This document shows positions 30,836-39,218 of a stretch of DNA of 39,231 nt, one piece after another. Made by a program: the position numbers and the translations under genes. How positions within the stretch are numbered: position 1 is the stretch's first letter; the number at the start of each line of letters is the position of its first letter. The notes beneath the pieces were generated by a model. It had not been told where the DNA came from. It was given only the letters and a program-made list of their open reading frames with translations, and ran no database searches. The stretch lies in the NCBI GenBank assembly GCA_902616645.1, contig CACMTO010000008.1:1-39231 (forward strand). The letters run 5' to 3'. Source of the stretch: an uncultured Pelagibacteraceae bacterium (GTDB taxonomy: Bacteria; Pseudomonadota; Alphaproteobacteria; Pelagibacterales; Pelagibacteraceae).

Positions 30836-31468
30836 TTATTTTTTTTTAATGACCTCATATTCAAAATTTTGTGAAGTTTCATTTACCTGAATAAGTTTCG
30901 CTCCATTTTTACTGTGAAATTTATAAGCCATGTCAGTAAGCGGGGATAAGGTAACTAATCGATTTAAGTGGTTAGAATTTTTAATCTTTTTAAAAACTTC
31001 TTTGACAATTAATTTACCGCCACCCTTTTTTTTTGACCAAACTGTATAAGCTATTGCTATTTTACCAACATTTTGAGCTCTATGAGTGCTTTGTAAAAAA
31101 GCATCGTGGCTAAATTTATCTAATTCTTCAACAGATTTTGGTATTTCATTAGTATATGCAAAACACATTACTGCATGTATCTCATTCTTATATTTTACAC
31201 CGAAAATCTTTCTTCCATACCTAGTTCTGAAATCATTGTCTAATTCAGGCCTTACTGGGTCTTCATTCGTATTACAATTTTTTAATTCGACAAGTTCTGC
31301 TCCCTTAATCCAATCGAAAAAATTATCAATTCTCTTTGATATTAATTGCTTATTTTTTCTCAATCTGGCTTTTATCCTAGGCTTAAATTTTTTAGCATTT
31401 TTTGAGTTTTTTTGTTCAAGATATTTGACAGTTAATTTTTCTTTTACATTTTTGAATATTTCTTTCAT
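30836..31468 (-). CDS. GNAT-like acyltransferase candidate
   Basis: A 210-residue host protein. The N-terminal 50 residues are strongly basic (KKFKPRIKARLRKNKQLISK). The later part has a GNAT-like order of strands and helices: EIHAVMCFAYTNE, GKIAIAYTVWSKKKGGGKLI (acetyl-CoA loop candidate with the Gly run), then a helix and YKFHSKNGAKLIQVNETSQN with a final strand YEVIKK. The substrate is unknown. It is the first host gene after the tRNA, and a small membrane protein gene lies 24 bases upstream. Confidence 0.6.
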   Translation of the reverse strand: MKEIFKNVKEKLTVKYLEQKNSKNAKKFKPRIKARLRKNKQLISKRIDNFFDWIKGAELVELKNCNTNEDPVRPELDNDFRTRYGRKIFGVKYKNEIHAVMCFAYTNEIPKSVEELDKFSHDAFLQSTHRAQNVGKIAIAYTVWSKKKGGGKLIVKEVFKKIKNSNHLNRLVTLSPLTDMAYKFHSKNGAKLIQVNETSQNFEYEVIKKK

Positions 31469-31492
31469 ATATAATCTTTCGTCATCGACTTA

Positions 31493-31657
31493 TTAAAAAT
31501 ATAATAAGGTAGAAATTACTCCTAAAATTGCAACAATAATCAATGCGACAACATAATTTATCTTAATATTAAATTTTTTGTAAACTATTTCATTTATATT
31601 TTCCCAAAAAAGAACAATTAAGATAATAATAATGGCTGGTATTAAAAATTTAATCAT
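31493..31657 (-). CDS. Small membrane protein (54 aa)
   Basis: A short gene from the ATG at 31,657, 10 bases after the end of the ScfR-type regulator. It codes for two hydrophobic segments (KFLIPAIIIILIVLFW; NYVVALIIVAILGVISTLLY) separated by a short charged loop. Function unknown. The two-helix pattern and absence of stops support coding. Confidence 0.6.
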   Translation of the reverse strand: MIKFLIPAIIIILIVLFWENINEIVYKKFNIKINYVVALIIVAILGVISTLLYF

Positions 31658-31667
31658 AAAATTTTAA

Positions 31668-33102
31668 TTAAGAATTTTTATCTCCAACATATACTGAAAC
31701 ACCTCTCGAATTAATATCTACATCAAACTTTTTGTGTAAAGGTGGGAAAGCTCTTTGAGAACAGTCTAATCTATCACACGTCCTACATGACACACCTATC
31801 GGTATTTCTGTTGATTTGTCGTTAATGTTCAAATTTTCAGAATAAATGAAATCCTTAGCGTATTTTGCTTCGCACCCTAGTCCTATAGATAAAACACTTT
31901 TCGATTGTCCAAATCTTCCAATTCCTTTTTCTACTGTTCTCGCGATACATACATATTTTTCACCGTTAGACATTTTACTCACAGCTGCTTGAATTACACC
32001 AGGTCTTGTCAAAGCTGAATAAACGTTCCAACGTGGACAAGCGCCACCATATCTTGGGATTTCTATCCCAGATAATGAAAATCTTTTTGAAATATTTCCA
32101 GCCATATCTACTCTTAAAAAATGAAAAGGTATTCCAGGTAGTTTTGGATCTTGTAAACAAGTTACTCTGTGAGCTACTTGTTCGAAAGAAGTTGCAAATG
32201 TATTTTGCAACAACTCTAAATCATATTTTAGTTTTTTACATTCTGCGTGAAATAATTTGTAGGGCATTAGTATTGCTGCTCCACAATAATTTAATAATGC
32301 GACTTTAGTCAATTTTTTAGACTCATCAGATGGAAATTTAAATGTAGTTAAGTATTCCTCAATTTCTTTATCAGAGCCTTCCTGAGCTATTTGGGCTGCA
32401 GCATGAAGTTTTTTTGTTTCTAAAGAGCTATAATCACTTAATAAGAGTTCTTTTTTATTTTTGTGGTAAATTTTAGAAAAAGGTTTTTTTTCCTCGGGAA
32501 TGACATCTTTTACAATTATATCATATTCTGATTTTAAATAATCACACAGAGCTATATATCTTGTTCGATTATTTTTTTTGAACTTTTTCAAAAACTTTAT
32601 TTGCAAAATCTTCAAGTTTTGGAAAATAATTCTTATGATCTTGTAAAAAATCTGAAATAACTTCACCTGGAAACGAATTTTTTCTGTTATCAACAATTTT
32701 ACCAGATATTGTTTCGATTTTATTGATCATTTCATGATCTTTTTTTTTTAAAATATCTCCCAATCTTACAATTGCTCTACCGATTTTCGGATTCGTACTA
32801 ACAAGATCTTTAACTTCTGGGGCTAAAATATCTAAATCCTCAAACAGTTTATCATCAAGAATTTCTGATAATGTATTTTCTAAATTGATGTCAGTTTTTG
32901 AGGTTAATTGTGAAAGATCAATATTTAGCTTCTCACAAATTCTTAAAAGTAAATCTCCATCTATTTTTCTTTTTCCACCCTCTATTAAGTTAAGATAACT
33001 GGGTGATATATTTAAATCCTCTGCTAATTTGTTAGCTTGAAGGCCTAATTGTCTTCGAAAAGCCTTGATTTTTGGCCCCAATTTTAAATCTAATTGACTC
33101 AT
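31668..33102 (-). pseudogene. ScfR/RamB-type regulator split by a frameshift
   Basis: Two frames that together make a protein of about 475 residues. The first (from the ATG at 33,102) gives an XRE helix-turn-helix (IKAFRRQLGLQANKLAEDLN, then LNLIEGGKRKIDG). It then reads through GEVISDFLQDHKNYFPKLED to a stop. The second frame continues with RTRYIALCDYLKSEYDI, a zinc-peptidase-like middle part and a C-terminus with CRTCDRLDCSQRAFPPLHKK, as in the short-chain fatty acyl regulator family. The break is at a run of eight A (32,572-32,579). Removing one A restores the frame. A sequencing error, slippage or a real mutation are all possible. It probably regulates the divergent aceA region and itself. 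Confidence 0.85.
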
Positions 33103-33110
33103 ATTTTCTA

Positions 33111-33200
33111 TTTGTAAATTTTGTAAATATATATTTACAAAATTTTTTATGTATTTACAAGCTTTTTTTACTTTTTAATAGATTTTGTAAATTTTGTAAA
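33111..33200. promoter_or_regulatory. Array of TTTGTAAA sites between regulator and aceA
   Basis: TTTGTAAA occurs at 33,111, 33,120, 33,184 and 33,193 and, inverted, at 33,134, with a 7/8 inverted match at 33,154. Two tandem pairs have a 9-base period. RamB/ScfR-type regulators bind sites close to TTTGCAAA, so this looks like the regulator's operator array, placed to act on itself and on aceA. Confidence 0.65.
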
Positions 33201-33213
33201 TTATAAGATTTAC

Positions 33214-33375
33214 ATGGACGAAAAACTAAAAAAAACAGAAAACGAAGCTCAAATCATCAGACATGAGGATCTAGCTAGACACAACAGCAGAGGGATTTAC
33301 ATGCGAGATGATCATTGCGACTGGGGTTCTAGTGGAATGAACGATTTAACTGAGACACTTACAAACTCAAACTAA
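33214..33375 (+). CDS. Small hypothetical protein upstream of aceA
   Basis: A 53-residue protein from the ATG at 33,214, 14 bases after the last TTTGTAAA site, ending 63 bases before aceA. It is polar and charged, with RHEDLARHNSRGIYMRDDHC in the middle and a Ser/Thr-rich tail. No family recognised. Position and orientation suggest it shares the aceA promoter region, and it may be a small regulator or a conserved SAR11 gene of unknown function. Confidence 0.5.
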   Translation: MDEKLKKTENEAQIIRHEDLARHNSRGIYMRDDHCDWGSSGMNDLTETLTNSN

Positions 33376-33438
33376 ATCTTATAATTTCTACTAAATTTCA
33401 TTTTTCAATAATAGCTTTTGAAACCAAAGGAAACGATA

Positions 33439-34713
33439 ATGAGTGCTGAAAATATCTCATACGACTTAAAAAGATTTGCTGGGATTAAAAGAGATTATAC
33501 TCCAGAAGAAGTTGAAAGACTTAGAGGTTCAATTAAAATTGAATATTCAGTTTGTAAACAACAATCCACAAAACTATGGAAATTGTTAAATACTGAAAAT
33601 TATGTAAATACTCTTGGGTCGTTGTCAGGCAACCATGCAGTCCAACATGCAAAAGCCGGTTTGAAAGCAATTTATTTAAGTGGTTGGCAAGTAGCTGCTG
33701 ATGCAAATAGTGCTGGAGAAATGTATCCCGATCAATCTTTATATCCTTATGATAGTGCTCCTAAATTGGTTGAGTCAATGAATAATGCTTTAATTAGAGC
33801 TGATCAAATTCAACACATGGAATTACTAGATGGTGATATGAAAAAAGAAAAAAGAGTAGACTATATGTTACCAATTATAGCTGATGGTGAAGCAGGTTTT
33901 GGTGGTCCTTTGAATGTTTTTGAACTAGCAAAAAAATTTATCAAGGCTGGAGCTGCAGGTGTTCATTTTGAAGATCAATTAGCTAGTGAAAAAAAATGTG
34001 GTCATATGGGTGGAAAAGTATTGGTCCCAACAAGCACGATGATTAAAAACTTGAAAGCAGCTAGGTTAGCTGCTGATATAGCTGATGTACCATTAATTAT
34101 TTTAGCAAGAACGGATGCAAATGCTGCAAAATTAATTACTAATGATCACGATGAAAATGATAAGCCTTTTTTAACTGGAGAAAGATCACCAGAGGGTTTT
34201 TATTATGTAAAAGCTGGTATAGATCAGGCCATTTCAAGAGGTATAGCATATGCACCCTATTCGGATTTAATTTGGTGTGAAACAGCTACACCTAATTTAA
34301 AAGAAGCAAAAAAATTTGCTGATGCCATTCACGAAAAATTTCCAGGAAAACTTTTGGCATATAACTGTTCTCCTTCTTTTAATTGGAAAAAACATTTATC
34401 TGACTCTGAAATAGCTTCCTTCCAAAAGGAAATAAGTGCAATGGGATATAAATTTCAATTTATAACACTTGCTGGTTTCCATACACAAAATATTGCTATT
34501 TTTGAGCTTGCAGAAAAGTATAAAAAAGAAGGTATGACTGCTTATTCAAAAATCCAAGAACAAGAGTTCGCGCGTGAGAAAGACGGTTATACTAGCGTAA
34601 AACATCAAAGAGAAGTTGGCACATCTTATTTTGATGCAGTTTCAAATACAATATGTAACGGAAAGAGTTCTACCACAGCAATGGATGGTTCAACAGAGTC
34701 TGAGCAGTTCTAA
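33439..34713 (+). CDS. aceA: Isocitrate lyase
   Basis: A 424-residue enzyme that splits isocitrate to succinate and glyoxylate in the glyoxylate shunt, allowing growth on acetate and fatty acids. The catalytic KKCGH signature is at residues 185-189, followed by GGKVLVPT. Other family segments are [34 protein letters not shown] and [10 protein letters not shown]. The length is near that of E. coli AceA (434). The start at 33,439 has AAAGGA 8 bases upstream. An in-frame TTG 21 bases earlier is less likely. It is divergent from a ScfR/RamB-type regulator, and TTTGTAAA repeats lie between them, consistent with control by fatty-acyl or acetate metabolism. Confidence 0.96.
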   Translation: MSAENISYDLKRFAGIKRDYTPEEVERLRGSIKIEYSVCKQQSTKLWKLLNTENYVNTLGSLSGNHAVQHAKAGLKAIYLSGWQVAADANSAGEMYPDQSLYPYDSAPKLVESMNNALIRADQIQHMELLDGDMKKEKRVDYMLPIIADGEAGFGGPLNVFELAKKFIKAGAAGVHFEDQLASEKKCGHMGGKVLVPTSTMIKNLKAARLAADIADVPLIILARTDANAAKLITNDHDENDKPFLTGERSPEGFYYVKAGIDQAISRGIAYAPYSDLIWCETATPNLKEAKKFADAIHEKFPGKLLAYNCSPSFNWKKHLSDSEIASFQKEISAMGYKFQFITLAGFHTQNIAIFELAEKYKKEGMTAYSKIQEQEFAREKDGYTSVKHQREVGTSYFDAVSNTICNGKSSTTAMDGSTESEQF

Positions 34714-34744
34714 ATAAAAATTTTTTGAAATTCGTTTAACGTAA

Positions 34745-35512
34745 TTAAGCTTTAATGTTATATCCCCTTTTTAACAGTGTAGACACACTTACAATACATA
34801 TAATCAAGAATAACACCATTAAACTAACACTGATCCATATGTTGAAATCAGATACACCATAGAATGAATATCTCAAACCGTTTATCAAATATACAACAGG
34901 ATTAAAATAAGTGATAGTTTGCCAAAATTTTGGTAACATATCTAGTGAGTACAAACTTCCGCCTAAAAAAACCATTGGAGTAATTACTAAGGAAGGTATA
35001 ATAGACATTTGCTCAAAATTTCTACTCATTAAACCTATTAAAAAACCAAATAAAGCAAAAGTAAATGAAACCAGGACTAATAAAAAAAGCATTAAAGCTG
35101 GATGTTGAACTTGAACATCAACAAAAAATAAGGAAGTTAAAAAAATTACTAATCCCACAATTAAAGTTTTAGTAGCTCCTGCACCAACAAAAGCCAAGAC
35201 AACCTCAAAAGTAGAAATTGGGGCTGCTAAAATTTCATATATTGTCCCATTAAATTTAGGAAAAAAAATTCCAAAAGATGTATTACTTATTGATTGAGTT
35301 AATAAAGTAAGCATCAAAAGTCCTGGAACTATATAAGAGCCATAACTAATCCCATCAATATTTTCTACGTAATTACCTATAACCGACCCAAAAACAATAA
35401 AATATAGTGAAGTAGATATAACAGGCGATAACAAAGATTGCCCTAATGTCCTCCTAAAACGATCCATTTCATGGAAATAGATTGCCTTAAAACCATAAAT
35501 ATTAATTTTCAT
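34745..35512 (-). CDS. ABC-2 type exporter permease (YadH-like)
   Basis: A 255-residue membrane protein with about six hydrophobic segments (SLLSPVISTSLYFIVFGSVI; LMLFLLVLVSFTFALFGFLI; LMVLFLIICIVSVSTLL). YFNPVVYLINGLRYSFYG near the end is the typical ABC-2 permease motif. Length and layout match E. coli YadH (about 256). Its ATPase partner lies just upstream, overlapping by 11 bases. The substrate is unknown; export of a lipid or polysaccharide-like compound is a reasonable guess. Confidence 0.88.
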   Translation of the reverse strand: MKINIYGFKAIYFHEMDRFRRTLGQSLLSPVISTSLYFIVFGSVIGNYVENIDGISYGSYIVPGLLMLTLLTQSISNTSFGIFFPKFNGTIYEILAAPISTFEVVLAFVGAGATKTLIVGLVIFLTSLFFVDVQVQHPALMLFLLVLVSFTFALFGFLIGLMSRNFEQMSIIPSLVITPMVFLGGSLYSLDMLPKFWQTITYFNPVVYLINGLRYSFYGVSDFNIWISVSLMVLFLIICIVSVSTLLKRGYNIKA

Positions 35513-36437
35513 TATTTTCCTTTACTAATGAAACAAATATTTTTTCTAAATTACTTTGCTCAGTTTTCAAATCTTTTAATTTTAATCCTGCATCTTTTAA
35601 ATCTTGTAACAAGTTTGTAATACCAGTCTGTTTTTCAGTTAAACTATAAGTGTAATTCAATGACATTTTATTGCCTCCAAAAGATAAATTATATTTTTTT
35701 AATGAATTTGGAATTTCATTAACCTCTTGTTGAAGTTCAATAATTAATGATTTGCTGCCCATCTTTTTTAATAATTCGTTTTTTTTTTCAACAATTATAA
35801 TTTCACCTTGATTTATAACTCCAACTCTGTCGGCAATTGCCTCAGCTTCTTCAATATAGTGGGTAGTCAGTATAATTGTCACACCTGTTTCTCTTAATGC
35901 CTCAACAACTTTCCACATCTCTTTTCTTAATTCTACATCAACACCAGCTGTAGGTTCATCTAAAAATAAAATTGTTGGCTCATGAGATAAGGCTTTGGCA
36001 ATCAAAACTCTCCTTTTCATTCCTCCTGATAATTGTCGAAGGATTAAATTTTTTTTATCCCAGAGAGATAATTTTTTTAAAATTTTTTCTATATGAGTCG
36101 GATCCGCTTTTTTACCATATAAACCTCTCGAATATGATACATTATTAAAAACAGTTTCAAATTGTTCCAAAGTAAGTTCTTGTGGGACTAATCCAATCCT
36201 TGATCTAGTCTCTCGATAATCATCTATGATATCAAAATTTTCGACAGTTACCTTTCCTGAGGTTGGTTTAACTATTCCACAAATAATGCTTATTAATGTT
36301 GTTTTTCCAGCGCCATTAGGCCCTAACATTGCAAAGATTTCACCTTTTTTGATATTCAAATTAATGTCTTTTAATGCTGTTAAGCCATTTTCATAAACTT
36401 TACATAAATTATTGATTATAATTTGATTGTTAGACAT
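35502..36437 (-). CDS. ABC exporter ATPase (YadG-like)
   Basis: A 311-residue ATPase. Walker A is LGPNGAGKTT, the signature is LSGGMKRR, Walker B is ILFLDEPTAGVD and the switch His is in ILTTHYIEEA. An extra C-terminal part (about 220-311) is helical, as in YadG/NodI-type ATPases. Length matches E. coli YadG (308). It forms an operon with the ABC-2 permease downstream. Confidence 0.92.
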   Translation of the reverse strand: MSNNQIIINNLCKVYENGLTALKDINLNIKKGEIFAMLGPNGAGKTTLISIICGIVKPTSGKVTVENFDIIDDYRETRSRIGLVPQELTLEQFETVFNNVSYSRGLYGKKADPTHIEKILKKLSLWDKKNLILRQLSGGMKRRVLIAKALSHEPTILFLDEPTAGVDVELRKEMWKVVEALRETGVTIILTTHYIEEAEAIADRVGVINQGEIIIVEKKNELLKKMGSKSLIIELQQEVNEIPNSLKKYNLSFGGNKMSLNYTYSLTEKQTGITNLLQDLKDAGLKLKDLKTEQSNLEKIFVSLVKENNEN

Positions 36438-36441
36438 TGAT

Positions 36442-36479
36442 CCTGATTTATAACAATAAATTTTTTTAATACAATCAGG
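36442..36479. other. Inverted repeat between thiV and the ABC operon
   Basis: CCTGATT and AATCAGG, 7 bp, with a long A/T-rich loop of 24 bases, in the 44-base gap between the thiV stop and the ABC ATPase start. It may be a weak terminator after thiV or a leader structure for the ABC operon. Confidence 0.35.
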
Positions 36480-36481
36480 TA

Positions 36482-37924
36482 TTATTTAATCTTAGTAAAT
36501 TTAAGAACAATAATTGGTAAAAAAGTTGCTGTAACAAATGATAAAAATAACAATGATTGTGAAATGAATGGATTAAATATTTCCAGTGGCAATATGCCCC
36601 CTACTAACAAACTCTTCGAGAAGTCCATCGAGGGAAACATTAAAATACCACCAAATAGACCAACAATAATTGATGTATAGGCAGTTTTCTCATTTATTTT
36701 TTTATTATAAAAACTATAAAAAACGGTAATTACAAATGCACAACAAAATAAATCTGCAAGTAAAAATAAATATAAAATATCAAATCCTCTGGAAGCAACA
36801 ATAAAAGATATTAATGAGAGAAAGATAATTATATATTTGGATACATTAAAATAATTTGTTTTTTTTAAACTTAACGTAGCTTTACCATCAACAATAATTA
36901 AACTAGATATTGCATTTATTAATGTGTCTACTGTTGAAATAGTCAATGCTAACCCTAGTGTAATAATAGTTAACGATATTAATATGGATTGATTCTTTAA
37001 TAATAAAGAGAAAAAACCAAGATCAGGTCTGACTGTTTCATCGATAGAAAATGCAACCATGCCTGCAAAACCCATATAAAAAACAATAGGTATAATAATC
37101 ACAAAAGAAATAATCAAACTGCTTTTTAAGATTTTAAAACTTTTAGCTGCATACACTCTTTGCCAATTACCCTGATGAAATAAGTTAGTTGCTGCAACAG
37201 CTATAAAAAATGTCAAACCAGCTGTATAGCTAGATAAATACGACATACTAAGAAGTTGTGGATTTTTTTGACTAATAAATTCGAAAGAAAATTGCGATCC
37301 GATTGATGAATTTATATATATAAAAGAAATAATTAATATAATTCCAATAACAATCATCTGAATATTGTCAGTAAATATTGAAGCTCTTAACCCACCATAC
37401 AAAGTGTAACATAGTGTAGATAGTAAAATTATTAAAGCAGTAACCCAAAGTTCTGTACCTGATACATAGTTAATCAAAACCGCGACTGCAGTTACTTCTG
37501 CACATAGAAAAATAAACATATAAAAGATTGTCATTAATAAAACTAATTTAAATAAACTTTTTCCGAATTTTCTTCTTAGGTATTCAATTAAAGATGAGCC
37601 CTTTGGAAATTCAGATCTAATTTTTTTTCCAAAATAAACCAAAAATAACATTGGAAACGCTGTTCCTAAGGAATACCCAATTATTGATCCTAAGCCTCCC
37701 CAGGTTGACGCAGAGACAGGTCCAAACAAAATCCAAGCTCCTAATGCTGATGCAGTCAAACTTGTTGTGAGAGAAAAAACTCCTATATTTCTATTTGCAG
37801 TTAAATAATCACTTGTAGTTCTAGACTTTCTTGAATGGTAATAACCTAAATAAGCGAAAATAAAACTAATAACAATTACTAATGTGAGCGATGTTGTCTG
37901 AGATATGAAATAAGTATTTTGCAT
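36482..37924 (-). CDS. thiV: Sodium/solute symporter, thiamine-precursor transporter
   Basis: A 480-residue inner-membrane transporter of the SSS family, with about 13 hydrophobic segments. Family features include YLTANRNIGVFSLTTSLTAS near the start, ASTWGGLGSIIGYSLGTAFP, and DTLINAISSLIIVDG near residue 335. A TPP riboswitch lies directly upstream, so expression depends on thiamine pyrophosphate. In SAR11 bacteria a symporter in this setting, ThiV, has been proposed to import the thiamine pyrimidine precursor HMP. Substrate is inferred from that context. A GGGAG Shine-Dalgarno site overlaps the riboswitch 3' end. Confidence 0.88.
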   Translation of the reverse strand: MQNTYFISQTTSLTLVIVISFIFAYLGYYHSRKSRTTSDYLTANRNIGVFSLTTSLTASALGAWILFGPVSASTWGGLGSIIGYSLGTAFPMLFLVYFGKKIRSEFPKGSSLIEYLRRKFGKSLFKLVLLMTIFYMFIFLCAEVTAVAVLINYVSGTELWVTALIILLSTLCYTLYGGLRASIFTDNIQMIVIGIILIISFIYINSSIGSQFSFEFISQKNPQLLSMSYLSSYTAGLTFFIAVAATNLFHQGNWQRVYAAKSFKILKSSLIISFVIIIPIVFYMGFAGMVAFSIDETVRPDLGFFSLLLKNQSILISLTIITLGLALTISTVDTLINAISSLIIVDGKATLSLKKTNYFNVSKYIIIFLSLISFIVASRGFDILYLFLLADLFCCAFVITVFYSFYNKKINEKTAYTSIIVGLFGGILMFPSMDFSKSLLVGGILPLEIFNPFISQSLLFLSFVTATFLPIIVLKFTKIK

Positions 37925-37927
37925 TCT

Positions 37928-37990
37928 CCCTTTCTGAATTACCGGACAGGTTCATAGGGTTTGATCTCAGTCTGTTAAGACACCCCTAAA
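37928..37990 (-). promoter_or_regulatory. TPP riboswitch upstream of thiV
   Basis: On the leftward strand the conserved pieces occur in order: AGGGGTG, CTGAGATCAAACCCTATGAA, CCTGTCCGGTAATTC, AAGGGAG. CTGAGA, ACCC, GAACCTG and CGGTAAT are the diagnostic TPP-aptamer blocks. P3 and P5 are short, giving a compact version. It runs straight into the thiV Shine-Dalgarno site with the ATG four bases on, so the likely control is at translation initiation. No separate terminator is seen. Confidence 0.95.
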
Positions 37991-37997
37991 TTATCTA

Positions 37998-38285
37998 TTA
38001 TACTTTATTGTCAATAATTTCAACCATGCATTTAGTGGCATAGTCCCTCCACTCCGAGGAACTTTTTCCCCTCAAGCTATTTAAGTGTTCTCTATTATTT
38101 TGAATATCTTTTTTATGTTTGCTCATAGTTTTATCATCTAACAATTCTTCCATCCGATTTAAATTCTTCTCCATAGCTTCAATCCAGCTATTACCTAAAG
38201 CTATACATTTTTTATCGTCACTTTCATCGCAAATTTGTTTAAAAAAATTAAATATTAAATCATCTGTTTTTATGTGGGTGCCCAT
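37998..38285 (-). CDS. Hypothetical protein (95 aa)
   Basis: A 95-residue helical protein of unknown function. It is charged (KNLNRMEELLDDKTMSKHKK) and has three Cys residues (CDES, KKCIA, TKCMVE). It ends just before the TPP riboswitch and starts four bases after a small membrane protein gene, so the two may be one operon. No signal peptide or motif. Confidence 0.6.
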   Translation of the reverse strand: MGTHIKTDDLIFNFFKQICDESDDKKCIALGNSWIEAMEKNLNRMEELLDDKTMSKHKKDIQNNREHLNSLRGKSSSEWRDYATKCMVEIIDNKV

Positions 38286-38288
38286 TTT

Positions 38289-38468
38289 TTATCTATGAAA
38301 GCAATTATTTACTAGAATAGCCATCAAAATCCAAACTACGAATATTTCACCATGTGAAAAAGAGTAATCCGCTCCAGCAAATCCAGCAGCAAAGTTTATT
38401 GCATATATGATTATTGTAGAAACAAACAAGCTTACAATCAAATGAATAAGTCCAGTAATATATCTCAT
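38289..38468 (-). CDS. Small membrane protein (59 aa)
   Basis: A 59-residue protein from the ATG at 38,468. Two hydrophobic segments (LIHLIVSLFVSTIIIYAI; EIFVVWILMAILVNNCF) are separated by AAGFAGADYSFSHG. The stop falls four bases before the next start. Function unknown; the two-segment pattern and spacing support a real gene. Confidence 0.65.
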   Translation of the reverse strand: MRYITGLIHLIVSLFVSTIIIYAINFAAGFAGADYSFSHGEIFVVWILMAILVNNCFHR

Positions 38469-38530
38469 ATTGGAAATTTATATTTATTTTTTACTATTGC
38501 AAATAAAATTATAGACAAGGAAAATAAATT

Positions 38531-38536
38531 TATAAT
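38531..38536 (+). promoter_or_regulatory. -10 element of a possible rightward promoter
   Basis: TATAAT, a perfect -10, in the gap upstream of the structured leader. No good -35 at 16-18 bases: TAGACA lies too close, so the promoter call is weak. A transcript from here would reach the terminator at 38,794. Confidence 0.35.
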
Positions 38537-38557
38537 GTCGGGATACTATTAAATTAC

Positions 38558-38618
38558 TAGGTTACATTCAATAAATTTTTTTTATTCTCTTTGAAATTTT
38601 TCTATTGAATACAACCTA
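38558..38618 (+). other. Long inverted repeat, likely RNA hairpin
   Basis: TAGGTTACATTCAATA (38,558) and TATTGAATACAACCTA (38,603) pair over 14 of 16 positions with a 29-base A/T-rich loop. It lies 23 bases before a perfect AAGGAGG site, so it would be a structured 5' leader of the short transcript. Confidence 0.6.
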
Positions 38619-38652
38619 ACTTAATTTTATTTTTATTATTAAGGAGGTTATT

Positions 38653-38754
38653 ATGAATCAAATGCCACCTGACACTTAGCTGGCAAATTATATATCCAAA
38701 AAAGACATAAAACTTGAAATCCAATTGGATTTAAACGCCAAAAAGGCTAAATAG
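38653..38754 (+). pseudogene. Short ORF with an in-frame amber codon after a perfect Shine-Dalgarno site
   Basis: AAGGAGG (38,641-38,647) precedes ATG at 38,653 at an ideal distance. The frame reads MNQMPPDT, then TAG at 38,677, then LANYISKKDIKLEIQLDLNA and KKAK before a second TAG at 38,752. The part after the stop looks coding, with a charged amphipathic pattern. It may be a mutated 33-residue gene (TGG to TAG), a leader peptide of 8 residues, or an mRNA for a regulatory purpose. Confidence 0.4.
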
Positions 38755-38794
38755 AGGAGCTCTTTTGGTTAAAAAACTAAAAGAGCGAACCTCT
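38753..38794. terminator. Bidirectional intrinsic terminator
   Basis: AGAGG and CCTCT enclose GCTCTTTT / AAAAGAGC. The rightward transcript has AATTTTATTT after the stem and the leftward one has a T-containing tail. It ends the short rightward transcript and the leftward DoxX transcript, whose stop is at 38,808. Confidence 0.8.
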
Positions 38795-38807
38795 AATTTT
38801 ATTTAAA

Positions 38808-39218
38808 TCACTTATTGTTTCCCTTAAATAAAAAGTAGAAACCACCGATCAAAAGAAAAATTTGAATATTTGTAAACAATTGTTTTGTAATAAACCAGTC
38901 ACTGTGAGCTATGACAAAAATACAAATCATTAGGATAACAATGTTAAGTCCTGCTAATCTAGTAAGAGTGTGACCTATTGGATTTTTGATAAAACCAGCG
39001 ACTATCAAAATTATCCCTGTAAATAATTCAGATATTGCGACCACACTTGCTAAAATTGGTGGTAAACCAAAATATTCTATAAGACCCTCGGGTGGTAAAG
39101 GAAATTTGCCTAGGCCGTAAATGACAAAAGCTATTCCAATTCCGAACCTAAAAAAAAGTGACCCTAGAGCCTCAAAATTTGAAAAAAAATTGTTAAATTT
39201 TAGAAAGAAACGACTCAT
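38808..39218 (-). CDS. DoxX-family membrane protein
   Basis: A 136-residue protein with four hydrophobic segments: FFRFGIGIAFVIYGLGKFPL, ILASVVAISELFTGIILIVA, LAGLNIVILMICIFVIAHSD and TNIQIFLLIGGFYFLFK. The pattern G(I/L)xFxxxGxxKF in the first segment, followed by a SELFxGxxLIxG in the second, is typical of DoxX/DoxD-like proteins. Members are linked to redox or quinone metabolism, but function here is not known. The ATG at 39,218 is 14 bases from the window end. It ends at the bidirectional terminator. Confidence 0.85.
   Translation of the reverse strand: MSRFFLKFNNFFSNFEALGSLFFRFGIGIAFVIYGLGKFPLPPEGLIEYFGLPPILASVVAISELFTGIILIVAGFIKNPIGHTLTRLAGLNIVILMICIFVIAHSDWFITKQLFTNIQIFLLIGGFYFLFKGNNK

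Noticed and set aside
31086..31496. 136-residue rightward open frame opposite the GNAT-like gene
   Set aside because: It is the antisense frame of the acyltransferase candidate, rich in Leu, Phe and Ser as expected for such shadows.
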